A DNA stretch of 14,656 bases from NCBI GenBank assembly GCA_025356695.1, contig JANXSE010000407.1:1-14656 (forward strand), written 5' to 3'. Every line of letters starts with the position of its first letter. Position 1 is the first letter of the stretch. The notes below the pieces were generated by a model. It made no database searches. It was not told the DNA's origin and was given only the letters and a program-made list of their open reading frames with translations. This DNA is from Betaproteobacteria bacterium. GTDB taxonomy: Bacteria; Pseudomonadota; Gammaproteobacteria; Burkholderiales; SG8-41. Both the position numbers and the translations under genes were made by a program. Below, one piece after another: positions 1 to 6,780 of this stretch.

Positions 1-26
1 AGCAGGTGCGCGACCTCAAGCTGTAA
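1..26 (+). CDS. 3' end of an upstream gene (partial)
   Basis: In the frame starting at base 3 the sequence reads Gln-Val-Arg-Asp-Leu-Lys-Leu and then TAA at 24-26, 20 nt before the next start codon. This would fit the C-terminus of a gene lying mostly outside the window and co-transcribed with the hydrolase that follows. Seven codons are too few to name a family, and the open frame could be chance. Confidence 0.35.
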
Positions 27-46
27 AAATCACCGAAAGGCTGCAG

Positions 47-1225
47 ATGGCACACGTTGCACGCAAGGACCCGCCGCACTTCGTTTATTTCCCCGGCAAC
101 TATCGCTGGTCGGCGGCGATGCTGAGCATGCTGAGTTCGGCGGCGTGGGGCGGCTCCGATATTAACGAAGTCGATCGCATCGGGCGCCTGTTAAAAAATG
201 CAAAGATGGAAGACGATGGCGCGTGGTTCGAGGCCTGCGTGAAAGTAGCCGACGGCGTGCGCGCGATTGCGAAACGCTACGAAGATTCAGGTCACCGCCA
301 TTCTGCCGCGCCGTTTTACCTGCGTGCCTGCAAGTACTACCAGATGGGCGAGCGTTTCCGCACGCCGAAGGACGACATTGCGCTGGCGGCGTACAAGAAA
401 TCGATCGAATGTTTTCACAGTTTCGTCAAACTGACCGACGTCAAAATCGAAATCGTCGAAGTGCCGTTCAAGGGCGGCAGCATGCCGGGCTATTTCCTGC
501 ATGCCAACAACGCCGAAGGCAAACGTTCGCCCTGCGTGGTGCATTTCGACGGCCTCGATATCACCAAAGAGATGCTCTATATGCGCGGCGTGCCGGAACT
601 GCCCAAGCGCGGCATCTCGGTGCTGATTATGGACGGGCCGGGTACCGGCGAGGCGATTCGTTTCCGCGGCCAGGTGTTGCGTCATGATTACGAAGTCGCC
701 GGTTCGGCGTGCATCGATTATCTAGAAACGCGCAAGGATGTCGACGCGAAAAAGATTGCGGTGGTTGCCAACAGTCTCGGCGGTTATTACGCGCCACGTT
801 GTGCGTCGATGGAGCCGCGCTTTGCCGCCTGCGTGGCGTGGGGCGCGATCTGGGATTACCACGCGACGTGGAAAAAACGTGTCGAAGCGGCGTTCAATGC
901 CGCAATGTCGGTGCCGGGCCATCACATCACGTGGATACTCGGTGTGAACACTGTCGAAGAGGCATTAAAGAAACTTGAGCCGTACAAATTGGATGGCGTG
1001 GTGCAGAAAATGCGCTGTCCGTTTTTGATTACGCATGGTGCCGACGATGAGCAGGTGCCGCTGGCCGACGCGCAGGCGCTCTACGATGCGGCGGGCTCCA
1101 AAGACAAAACCCTGCGTGTATTCACGCCGGAAGAGGGTGGCGCCCAGCACTGCATGCGCGACTACCTGAGCCTCGGTGTGGCCGAGATGTGGAACTGGCT
1201 TGAAGACAAGCTGGTAAAGCAGTGA
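47..1225 (+). CDS. alpha/beta-hydrolase of the pseudooxynicotine-hydrolase/FrsA-like type
   Basis: A 392-aa cytoplasmic serine hydrolase with no signal peptide. Residues 1-135 form an alpha-helical N-terminal part, and the alpha/beta-hydrolase core follows from about 135. The nucleophile elbow is A-N-S-L-G-G with Ser243. The acid is Asp334 in the H-G-A-D-D-E-Q-V-P segment, and the general base is His368 in G-G-A-Q-H-C. An N-terminal helical domain, this nucleophile motif and the Gly-Gly-x-x-His-Cys end are features I associate with the DUF1100/2,6-dihydroxypseudooxynicotine-hydrolase group, which includes C-C bond hydrolases and esterases. The start is supported by GAAAGG at 35-40, 6 nt upstream. 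The next gene begins 7 nt after the stop, so the two are probably co-transcribed. The fold and triad are secure; the substrate is unknown, and a plain esterase or dienelactone-hydrolase-like role is possible. Confidence 0.88.
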   Translation: MAHVARKDPPHFVYFPGNYRWSAAMLSMLSSAAWGGSDINEVDRIGRLLKNAKMEDDGAWFEACVKVADGVRAIAKRYEDSGHRHSAAPFYLRACKYYQMGERFRTPKDDIALAAYKKSIECFHSFVKLTDVKIEIVEVPFKGGSMPGYFLHANNAEGKRSPCVVHFDGLDITKEMLYMRGVPELPKRGISVLIMDGPGTGEAIRFRGQVLRHDYEVAGSACIDYLETRKDVDAKKIAVVANSLGGYYAPRCASMEPRFAACVAWGAIWDYHATWKKRVEAAFNAAMSVPGHHITWILGVNTVEEALKKLEPYKLDGVVQKMRCPFLITHGADDEQVPLADAQALYDAAGSKDKTLRVFTPEEGGAQHCMRDYLSLGVAEMWNWLEDKLVKQ

Positions 1226-1232
1226 GCGCGCG

Positions 1233-2222
1233 ATGACAGATCTGCCGCGCAGCCTGCCTGCAACACTGCCGCAATTGATGAGCGAAGAGTTTTTCGTGCC
1301 GGCGGTGGATGCCGGTATCAACATTTACGTGCGCAACAAGCGGCCGGCCGGCATGCGCGAATTTTCGCCCGAGCGCACGCTGTTGTACGTGCACGGCTCG
1401 ACTTATCCGGCGTCGACCGCATTCGATCTGAGCCTCGACGGCTGGTCGTGGATGGATTTCATCGCGTCGCGCGGCTTCGACGTCTGGCTGCTCGATCTGC
1501 GCGGTTATGGCAATTCGACGCGCCCGCCCGAGATGAACGAGCCGCCGGAAAAAAATGCGCCCATTGTGCGCACCGACACCGCGGTGGCCGACATCGGCGC
1601 GGTGGTCGAGCACATTTTCAACTGGCGCAAGATTGATAAACTCAATCTCTTGGGCTGGTCGTGGGGCACGACGCAGATGGCGACCTACACGACGCGCAAT
1701 CCCGGCCGCGTCAACAAGCTGCTGTTGTACGCGCCGCAATGGCTGCGCACCACACCGTCGCCGCTGACCACGCAGGGCAAAATCGGCGCCTATCGCGCGG
1801 TCGAGCGCTCGCAAATGCTGGGCCGCTGGCTGAACGGCGTGCCCGAACACAAGCGCGACACGCTGATACCGCCGGGCTGGTTCGATGCCTGGGCGGATGC
1901 AACGATGGCGACCGATAAAGAGGGCGCGAAACGTAATCCGCCGGTATTGCGCGCGCCCAGCGGCACGGTCGCCGACACGATGGAAATCTGGTCGGCCGGG
2001 AAATCGTTTTACGACCCGGCAAAAATCAGCGTACCGGTGTTAATTGCTGTTGCCGAGTGGGATAAGGACAATCCGCCGCATCTGGGGCAGACGCTGTTTC
2101 CGCTGCTGGTCAACGCGCCGTACAAACGCATGGTGATCCTGGCCGAGGGCACACACACCGTCATGCTGGAAAGAAACCGCATCGATCTGTTTAACGCGGT
2201 GCAGCAGTTCCTCGAGGAATAG
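1233..2222 (+). CDS. alpha/beta-hydrolase
   Basis: A 329-aa alpha/beta-hydrolase of a different subfamily from the preceding gene. Visible in order are an oxyanion-hole region H-G-S-T-Y-P at 54-59, the strand D-V-W-L-L-D-L-R-G-Y-G at 83-93, the nucleophile elbow G-W-S-W-G with Ser143, the acid Asp277 in A-E-W-D, and the base His308 in E-G-T-H-T. A cap region lies between about residues 170 and 260. No signal peptide or membrane segment is seen, so it should be cytoplasmic. It starts 7 nt after the stop of the first hydrolase without a clear Shine-Dalgarno sequence, which suggests translational coupling; an internal ATG at codon 16 is a weaker alternative. The catalytic triad is complete, so it is probably active, but whether it is an esterase, lipase-like enzyme or C-C hydrolase cannot be decided from sequence alone. 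Confidence 0.88.
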   Translation: MTDLPRSLPATLPQLMSEEFFVPAVDAGINIYVRNKRPAGMREFSPERTLLYVHGSTYPASTAFDLSLDGWSWMDFIASRGFDVWLLDLRGYGNSTRPPEMNEPPEKNAPIVRTDTAVADIGAVVEHIFNWRKIDKLNLLGWSWGTTQMATYTTRNPGRVNKLLLYAPQWLRTTPSPLTTQGKIGAYRAVERSQMLGRWLNGVPEHKRDTLIPPGWFDAWADATMATDKEGAKRNPPVLRAPSGTVADTMEIWSAGKSFYDPAKISVPVLIAVAEWDKDNPPHLGQTLFPLLVNAPYKRMVILAEGTHTVMLERNRIDLFNAVQQFLEE

Positions 2223-2226
2223 GCGG

Positions 2227-2610
2227 GTGGATTTCGCCACACTCAAGGCCGTGCACCTGCTTTGCGTGGCGGCGACGTACACGCTGTTCGTGCTGCGCGG
2301 CGTGTGGATGATGAGAGAGTCGCCGAATCTGCGCAAACGCTGGGTGTTGATTGCGCCGCACGTCATCGACACGCTGTTGATTGCGTCGGCAGTCGCGATG
2401 GCGATGCTGATCCGGCAGTATCCGGGCAGCAGCGACTGGCTGACGGCAAAACTGATTGCCTTGCTTGTTTACATTGCGCTCGGCACCATGGCACTGAAGC
2501 GCGGGCGCACGCGCAGGCAGCGTATTGCGGCGTGGATTGCTGCGCAGGCGGTGTTTTTTTATATCGTGGCGGTGGCGGTCACGCACAATCCCGCACCGTG
2601 GAGCGTCTGA
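2227..2610 (+). CDS. SirB-family small inner-membrane protein
   Basis: A 127-aa integral membrane protein with four predicted hydrophobic helices (about 5-25, 44-63, 72-90 and 100-118) and short basic loops. The segment Y-I-A-L-G-T-M-A-L-K-R-G-R-T-R (82-96), followed by a last helix ending near T-H-N-P, matches my memory of the SirB (invasion gene expression up-regulator, SirB2) family. The family name comes from Salmonella; its molecular role is poorly defined and does not imply virulence here. Translation starts at GTG, supported by GAGGA at 2214-2218 lying 8 nt upstream inside the end of the preceding hydrolase gene. This gives a 4-nt intergenic gap and probable coupling. The gene converges on the heme A synthase gene with only 7 nt between the stop codons. 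Confidence 0.85.
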   Translation: MDFATLKAVHLLCVAATYTLFVLRGVWMMRESPNLRKRWVLIAPHVIDTLLIASAVAMAMLIRQYPGSSDWLTAKLIALLVYIALGTMALKRGRTRRQRIAAWIAAQAVFFYIVAVAVTHNPAPWSV

Positions 2611-2617
2611 GCGCGTT

Positions 2618-3664
2618 TTATTTTTCCACGCGCAGAAAATGCGTTACCGCCAGCGCGGCAGTAAACAGCAGCAGCGCGCCGCCCTGATGCGCGGCGCCCA
2701 GTGCCACCGGTACCGCCAGCAGCAGCGTTGAAATTCCCAGTGTAATTTGCAATGTCAATGCCGCGAGCAACAGATTGCAGGCCAATCGCGCCGGCGCCGC
2801 CAGCGGCAGGCGCCGTGCGCGCGACCAGAACAACGGCACGAGCAAAGCCAGCAGCCAGGCGAGCAGGCGGTGATCGAACTGCACGGTGGCGAGGTTGTTG
2901 AAGAAATTCGCGTACCAGGGTTCGAGCGCAAAGATTTCCGGCGGCACGATGTGGCCGTCCATCAGCGGAAAGGTGTTGTAGACGCGCCCTGCGCGCGTGC
3001 CGGCAACCAGCGCACCAGACAACGCCATGACGAATATCAATATGCTCAGCATCGAGGCCTGCCGCCACAGTTTTTGCAAAGCTGCTGCAGCCTGCGCGCG
3101 GCGCGGCCACAGTAGATCGAGCGCCTGCCAGAACATTGCCGCATAGATCAGAAAGGCGAGTCCGAGGTGGGCGGTCAGTCGCAACTGGCTGACGCGCGGA
3201 TTGTCGACGAGGCCGCTTTTCACCATATACCAGCCCATCGCGCCCTGCAGTCCGCCGAGCAGGAAGATGCCGGCGAGCCGCCATGCCAAGGCGCGATCAA
3301 CGTAACGGCGTGCGATGAAATAAAGCAGCGGCAGAAAAAACACCATACCTATCGTGCGGCCGAGCAGGCGGTGCGAATATTCCCACCAGAAAATGCTCTT
3401 GAAGCCGTCGAGCTGCATGTTCGGATTGACGATACGGAATTCCGGCGTCTGTTTGTATTTGTCGAAGGTCTGCAGCCACTCGTCTTCATTCAGCGGCGGC
3501 AGCGCGCCGACGATCGGTTGCCACTCGACGATCGAGAGGCCGGAGTGCGTCAGGCGCGTGACGCCGCCGACGATCACCATCGCAAAGACAAGTGCGCAGC
3601 AGACGAGCAGCCAGGCAGCAATCTGGCGGCGCGGCGCTGTGGCTGGCAAACGTGATGTGGTCAT
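2618..3664 (-). CDS. ctaA: heme A synthase (CtaA/COX15 family)
   Basis: A 348-aa polytopic protein that oxidises the C8 methyl of heme O to the formyl group of heme A, the cofactor of aa3-type cytochrome oxidases in the inner membrane. Eight hydrophobic segments are visible (about 13-33, 101-118, 128-148, 161-185, 203-223, 262-280, 292-316 and 320-345), in two similar halves. Each half has a His pair placed as expected for heme ligands: His98 (W-W-E-Y-S-H-R) with His166 (L-T-A-H-L), and His265 (Q-F-D-H-R-L-L) with His326 (A-A-H-Q-G-G-A-L). The early motif [12 protein letters not shown] (33-44) followed by V-E-W-Q-P (46-50), and the long first periplasmic loop with W-W-E-Y, point to the alphaproteobacterial/mitochondrial COX15 subtype rather than the short Bacillus type. 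No ctaB, ctaG or oxidase subunit genes lie nearby, so here it stands alone. No strong ribosome-binding site precedes the ATG. Confidence 0.95.
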   Translation of the reverse strand: MTTSRLPATAPRRQIAAWLLVCCALVFAMVIVGGVTRLTHSGLSIVEWQPIVGALPPLNEDEWLQTFDKYKQTPEFRIVNPNMQLDGFKSIFWWEYSHRLLGRTIGMVFFLPLLYFIARRYVDRALAWRLAGIFLLGGLQGAMGWYMVKSGLVDNPRVSQLRLTAHLGLAFLIYAAMFWQALDLLWPRRAQAAAALQKLWRQASMLSILIFVMALSGALVAGTRAGRVYNTFPLMDGHIVPPEIFALEPWYANFFNNLATVQFDHRLLAWLLALLVPLFWSRARRLPLAAPARLACNLLLAALTLQITLGISTLLLAVPVALGAAHQGGALLLFTAALAVTHFLRVEK

Positions 3665-3808
3665 GATTGGTGTTCGGGCAACTGAATCCGGTAGATTTTA
3701 TCGCACTGTGATCGCTCAACTGAAAACATCGGCATTGCGCCGGTTGTGGACTGATATATTGATTGTAGACTGCGGGTAAGCGGAAACCGCGATCTGACTT
3801 GTAGTCTC

Positions 3809-3840
3809 GTAGCCCGGAAGGAGCGCAGCGCATTCCGGGG
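3809..3840 (+). repeat. REP-like palindromic element, left arm
   Basis: A 32-nt element beginning GTAGCCCGGAAGGAGCGC. It can fold into a hairpin: CCCGGAA (3813-3819) pairs perfectly with TTCCGGG (3833-3839), and an inner GCGC-A-GCGC palindrome sits in the loop. The pattern GTAGCCCGGA...AGCGCAGCG...TCCGGG is, from memory, a dispersed intergenic REP-type repeat of many beta- and gammaproteobacteria. A near-identical inverted copy lies 104 nt downstream. Confidence 0.85.
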
Positions 3841-3944
3841 CATGGCATCATCTTATTTCGTGATCGCCGGTTCAATGCAAGACCTTGTCGATCGATTGAA
3901 AATCCACGTCCATGTTGTTGCGCCGTGGCAAATTGTTGCGACTC

Positions 3945-3976
3945 CCCCGGAATACGCTGCGCTCCTTCCGGGCTAC
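3945..3976 (-). repeat. REP-like palindromic element, right arm (inverted)
   Basis: This is the reverse complement of the left arm with 31 of 32 positions identical; the one difference is A at 3952, where a perfect inverted copy would have G. Its own hairpin (CCCGGAA/TTCCGGG) is intact on the minus strand. Together with the left arm it makes a 168-nt inverted pair around a 104-nt spacer, the architecture of a REPIN, a non-autonomous element mobilised by a RAYT (TnpA-REP) transposase. No RAYT gene is present in the window. Confidence 0.85.
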
Positions 3977-4021
3977 ATGTACGTGAGCAACGGTGGCGCC
4001 TGCCTATGGCACAATAGTTTT

Positions 4022-4028
4022 GGAGGAG
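4022..4028 (+). promoter_or_regulatory. ribosome-binding site deciding the sirtuin start
   Basis: GGAGGAG lies 9 nt before ATG 4038 and downstream of the alternative in-frame ATG at 3993. This places translation initiation at 4038 and yields a protein that begins just before the family's first helix. Confidence 0.7.
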
Positions 4029-4037
4029 TGTGGAGCA

Positions 4038-4796
4038 ATGACGTCATCGGCAGTGATTGAAAATGTGCGCGACTGGATAGCGACGGCGAAACGCGTCGTC
4101 GCGCTGACCGGTGCGGGCATCTCGACCGATTCGGGCATCCCCGATTTCCGCGGGCCGAACGGTGTGTGGACGCGCAATCCGGCGGCGGAGAAACTCTCGG
4201 ACATCCGCTATTACACGACTGATCCCGAAATTCGCAAGGCATCGTGGCAAAGCCGGCTCGATCATCCGGCGTTTACGGCGAAACCGAATCCCGGGCATCG
4301 TGCGCTCGCCGATCTTGAGAAACGTGGCAAGCTGCATGCGCTGATCACGCAGAACATCGACGGCCTGCATATCAGCGCCGGCAACACGCGCGAACGCGTC
4401 TACGAAGTGCATGGCAATCTGCATCAGGCGATTTGTTTGTCCTGCGGCTGGAAGGGACCGATGCAACAGGTGCTCGACCGCGTGCGCGCGGGTGAGGCCG
4501 ACCCGAAGTGCAAGGCCTGCGGCGGCATGTTGAAAAGCGACACGATTTCCTTTGGCCAGCAGCTGGTGCCCGAGGTGATTGACGGCGCGTTGCGTGCGGC
4601 GCAGGAGTGCGATGTGCTGCTCAGCGTCGGCACCAGCCTGCGCGTGTTTCCGATTGCGAATGCGGTGCCGGTCGCGCACAAGGCCGGCGCGCGCATTATC
4701 ATCATGAATGCGGAGGCAACACAGTTCGACGATATTGCCGACGCGCGTCTGGATGGATTGATCAGCGAAGTATTGCCGCGGGTCTGCGCGGTTTGA
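4038..4796 (+). CDS. NAD-dependent protein deacylase, sirtuin (Sir2) family
   Basis: A 252-aa sirtuin that removes acyl groups from lysines using NAD+, giving nicotinamide and O-acyl-ADP-ribose. The NAD-binding loop G-A-G-I-S-T-D-S-G-I-P-D-F-R-G is at 25-39, T-Q-N-I-D-G-L-H at 104-111, and the catalytic His is His125 in V-H-G-N. A zinc module has Cys133/Cys136 and Cys158/Cys161, then G-T-S-L-R-V-F-P at 198-205 and the nucleotide-binding N-A-E-A-T at 224-228. All key residues are present. The Ala-Tyr-Arg pocket of class III (CobB-like desuccinylase) sirtuins is not apparent, which favours deacetylase activity. I chose ATG 4038 because GGAGGAG (4022-4028) sits 9 nt upstream; an in-frame ATG at 3993 would add 15 residues unlike the family. 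The next gene starts 34 nt after the stop, so read-through into the catabolic cluster is possible. Confidence 0.94.
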   Translation: MTSSAVIENVRDWIATAKRVVALTGAGISTDSGIPDFRGPNGVWTRNPAAEKLSDIRYYTTDPEIRKASWQSRLDHPAFTAKPNPGHRALADLEKRGKLHALITQNIDGLHISAGNTRERVYEVHGNLHQAICLSCGWKGPMQQVLDRVRAGEADPKCKACGGMLKSDTISFGQQLVPEVIDGALRAAQECDVLLSVGTSLRVFPIANAVPVAHKAGARIIIMNAEATQFDDIADARLDGLISEVLPRVCAV

Positions 4797-4830
4797 AAAT
4801 ACCGCCACAGAGCGGCTTGGGGAGATTGAC

Positions 4831-5676
4831 ATGGCAAACAACGATGTGCGGGCGCAACGCCGGGCATTTCTGCAGGGCGCAGCTGTTGTGGCTGCTGCTG
4901 CGGCAACACCGGCGGCGAATGCGCAGGCGCAATGCGCGCCCGCAATGCGTGACCGCGCGTTGTGGATCACCTGGTATGACGTGGCGCCGGCAGCGCGCGC
5001 TGAATATCTGGCGTGGCTGCATCAGAGTTATCTGCCGGCACTGGTGAAACGCCCCGGATATCTGGCGGCGGCGCATTATGCGACCGTCGAGCGCATGACG
5101 ACGCTACGGCGCGAAAACGCGGTCGAGCATCCGTCCATCGCAAACGTGCCGCGCGGTCGCGAGTTTCTGCTGCTGGTGGTGGCCGAGGACGCCAACGTGT
5201 TCGGCATGCCGTCCCCCAAAGAATTGCACGCAGCACTGCCCGAAGCCGATCGCAAAATGCTGGCGCTGCGCGCGAATGAACGCGTCAACATCCTGGTCGA
5301 AACCGCGCGTGTGTCGGGGCCGGAAGAAAAAAATTACACGGGCGGAGCGCTGACTGCGCCGTGCATACAAATTGGCACTTTCAATTGCGCCGAACGCGAT
5401 CAGGAGGAGATGCTGGCCTGGTACGCGCAGTCACGCATGCCGGCGATGAAAACCCTGCCGGGCGTGGTGCGCACGCGCCAGTTGGCTTCGGTGATGGGCT
5501 GGGCCAGGCATTCGATCCTCTATGAATACACCTCGCTTGAAGCGCGCAACAAAAGTTATATGTCGATGGAAGACGGGCGGCCGGAGATGAAAGCGTGGGC
5601 GGACCGCGTAGTCGCCACGCTGATTCACGCGCCGGGCTCGGCGAATCTTGCGCAGCGCATCTGGCCTGTGGCATAA
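4831..5676 (+). CDS. Tat-exported protein with two dimeric alpha/beta-barrel-like repeats, function unknown
   Basis: A 281-aa protein with a twin-arginine signal: Arg10-Arg11 followed by A-F-L-Q-G, then an Ala-rich hydrophobic stretch (17-29) and a likely cleavage site after A-Q-A (33). This implies folded export to the periplasm, often a sign of a bound cofactor. The mature part seems to be an internal duplication. Residues about 44-120 (L-W-I-T-W-Y-D-V...Y-L-A-W-L-H...Y-L-P-A-L) align by eye with about 178-266 (I-Q-I-G-T-F-N-C...M-L-A-W-Y-A...R-M-P-A-M), and each continues into P-G-Y/V and a beta strand. The pattern is that of ferredoxin-like dimeric alpha/beta-barrel (EthD/Dabb-like) domains, though I cannot name a family. 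The start is supported by GGGGAG at 4819-4824. It heads the run of catabolic genes and may bind or act on the same compound in the periplasm. Confidence 0.72.
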   Translation: MANNDVRAQRRAFLQGAAVVAAAAATPAANAQAQCAPAMRDRALWITWYDVAPAARAEYLAWLHQSYLPALVKRPGYLAAAHYATVERMTTLRRENAVEHPSIANVPRGREFLLLVVAEDANVFGMPSPKELHAALPEADRKMLALRANERVNILVETARVSGPEEKNYTGGALTAPCIQIGTFNCAERDQEEMLAWYAQSRMPAMKTLPGVVRTRQLASVMGWARHSILYEYTSLEARNKSYMSMEDGRPEMKAWADRVVATLIHAPGSANLAQRIWPVA

Positions 5677-5725
5677 GTAAATACAAAGGCCTCGTCGAAG
5701 GCTGTGTATGACGGAGGAGGGATTG

Positions 5726-6694
5726 ATGAAAATAAAATATTTCGCAATCGGCAGCGCCGCACTCGCGGGGTTATTGGCTGTCGCCACTGTTCATGCGCAG
5801 CTGCCGGCAAAATCGGTGCAGATCATTGTTGTCAACGCGCCGGGCGGCGGGCCCGACCTGATTGCGCGCCTGATTGCGCCGCGGCTCGCCGAAACAATCA
5901 AGCAGAGCGTGGTGGTCGACAACCGCCCCAGCAACAACGGCATCACGGGGACTGAGTTCGTCGCGCGCGCTGCCGCCGACGGTTCGGTGATCGGCGTCGG
6001 CAACGCCGGCACCCACGCCATCAACGCGACGCTTTACAAAAAGCTCAGCTACGATCCGGTGCGCGATTTTATCGCCGTCACCGAAGTCGCCACTGCGCCG
6101 ATGGCGCTGGTGACGAGCGGCAAGCTGCCCGCCAACAGCCTGCGTGAATTCATTGCCGAAGTGAAGAAAACGCCGGGCCGCTACAACGTGGCGGTGGCAG
6201 GCGCCACCGGCGAGGTTGCCGGTAATGCGCTGAAAATGATGGCACAGATCGAGATGAACAACGTGCCGTACAAAGGCGGCGGGCCGGCGATGATCGCGGT
6301 GATTGCCAACGAAGCGCAGATGACGCTGACCAATTACACCGCGGTGGCGGCGCAGGTCGAGTCGGGCCGGTTGAAGTTGCTCGCTGTCACCAGCGCGCAG
6401 CGCACGGCGCAGTTGCCGAATATTCCTACCGTCGCCGAGAGCGGGCTTGATGGTTACGACTTCAACCTGTGGTACGGCCTGTTCGTGCCGGCGCGCACGC
6501 CGCAGTCAGTAGTGCAGGCACTGTATCGCGAGGTTGCGCGCATTGTTGCGATTCCCGAGGTGCGCGAACGTCTGGTCGCAACCGGGCACGAAGTGATCGG
6601 CAGCACGCCCGAACAGTTCGGTGAAAAGGTTCGGCGTGATGTCGAGAAATACCGCAAAATCATTATCGAATCGAATATGCAGCAGGAGCAGTAA
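5726..6694 (+). CDS. Bug-family (TctC-like) periplasmic substrate-binding protein
   Basis: A 322-aa extracytoplasmic solute receptor of the tripartite tricarboxylate transporter type; such proteins bind carboxylates or other small organic acids in the periplasm. It has a Sec signal peptide (M-K-I-K, hydrophobic 6-20, cleavage after V-H-A at 24). Family hallmarks are V-N-A-P-G-G-G-P-D-L-I-A-R-L (36-49), V-V-D-N-R-P (63-68), the loop N-N-V-P-Y-K-G-G-G-P-A (178-188), L-P-N-I-P-T-V-A-E-S-G (230-240) and G-L-F-V-P-A-R-T-P (251-259). I chose ATG 5726 because GGAGGAGGG at 5712-5720 precedes it by 5 nt; an ATG at 5708 lies before this site and would add six residues ahead of the signal peptide. No TctA or TctB genes are in the window, as is usual for the many orphan Bug proteins of Burkholderiales. 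It lies directly upstream of the amidohydrolase gene. Confidence 0.93.
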   Translation: MKIKYFAIGSAALAGLLAVATVHAQLPAKSVQIIVVNAPGGGPDLIARLIAPRLAETIKQSVVVDNRPSNNGITGTEFVARAAADGSVIGVGNAGTHAINATLYKKLSYDPVRDFIAVTEVATAPMALVTSGKLPANSLREFIAEVKKTPGRYNVAVAGATGEVAGNALKMMAQIEMNNVPYKGGGPAMIAVIANEAQMTLTNYTAVAAQVESGRLKLLAVTSAQRTAQLPNIPTVAESGLDGYDFNLWYGLFVPARTPQSVVQALYREVARIVAIPEVRERLVATGHEVIGSTPEQFGEKVRRDVEKYRKIIIESNMQQEQ

Positions 6695-6716
6695 CTACAA
6701 GGGTATTTAGTAGGCG

Positions 6717-6741
6717 CCCTCTCCCTCCGGGGGAGCGAGGG
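6717..6741. repeat. intercistronic GC-rich hairpin
   Basis: The bases CCCT + CTCCC (6717-6725) pair with GGGAG + AGGG (6731-6735 and 6738-6741) around a 5-nt loop, with a 2-nt CG bulge on the right arm. It lies in the 86-nt gap between the Bug gene and the amidohydrolase gene. There is no T-run after it, so it does not look like a Rho-independent terminator. It resembles the CCCTCTCCC...GGGAG family of dispersed intergenic hairpins and could stabilise the upstream mRNA or damp read-through. Confidence 0.55.
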
Positions 6742-6780
6742 AAAACCAGGCGGCAATTACAAATTAATGGAGAACATCGA

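Larger units (their letters stand above)
3665..4037. other. intergenic region between divergent ctaA and sirtuin genes
   Basis: This 373-bp stretch separates two divergently read genes. The first part, 3665-3780, is more AT-rich than the surroundings and should hold the ctaA promoter, but I find no well-spaced -35/-10 pair I would defend. The rest is mostly taken by the inverted REP-like pair (3809-3976). The last 60 bases lead into the sirtuin gene, with a loose CACAAT -10-like hexamer at 4010-4015 and no good -35. A 72-codon open frame across the repeat has no ribosome-binding site and reads through both repeat arms, so I treat it as non-coding. Confidence 0.7.

Noticed and set aside
3842..4060. 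A 72-codon open frame between the REP-like arms and into the sirtuin start
   Set aside because: It reads through the right repeat arm, has no ribosome-binding site and no recognisable domain.
4044..4970. A 308-codon minus-strand open frame across the sirtuin gene
   Set aside because: It covers the conserved sirtuin motifs in antisense and has low-complexity Arg/Ala/His composition.
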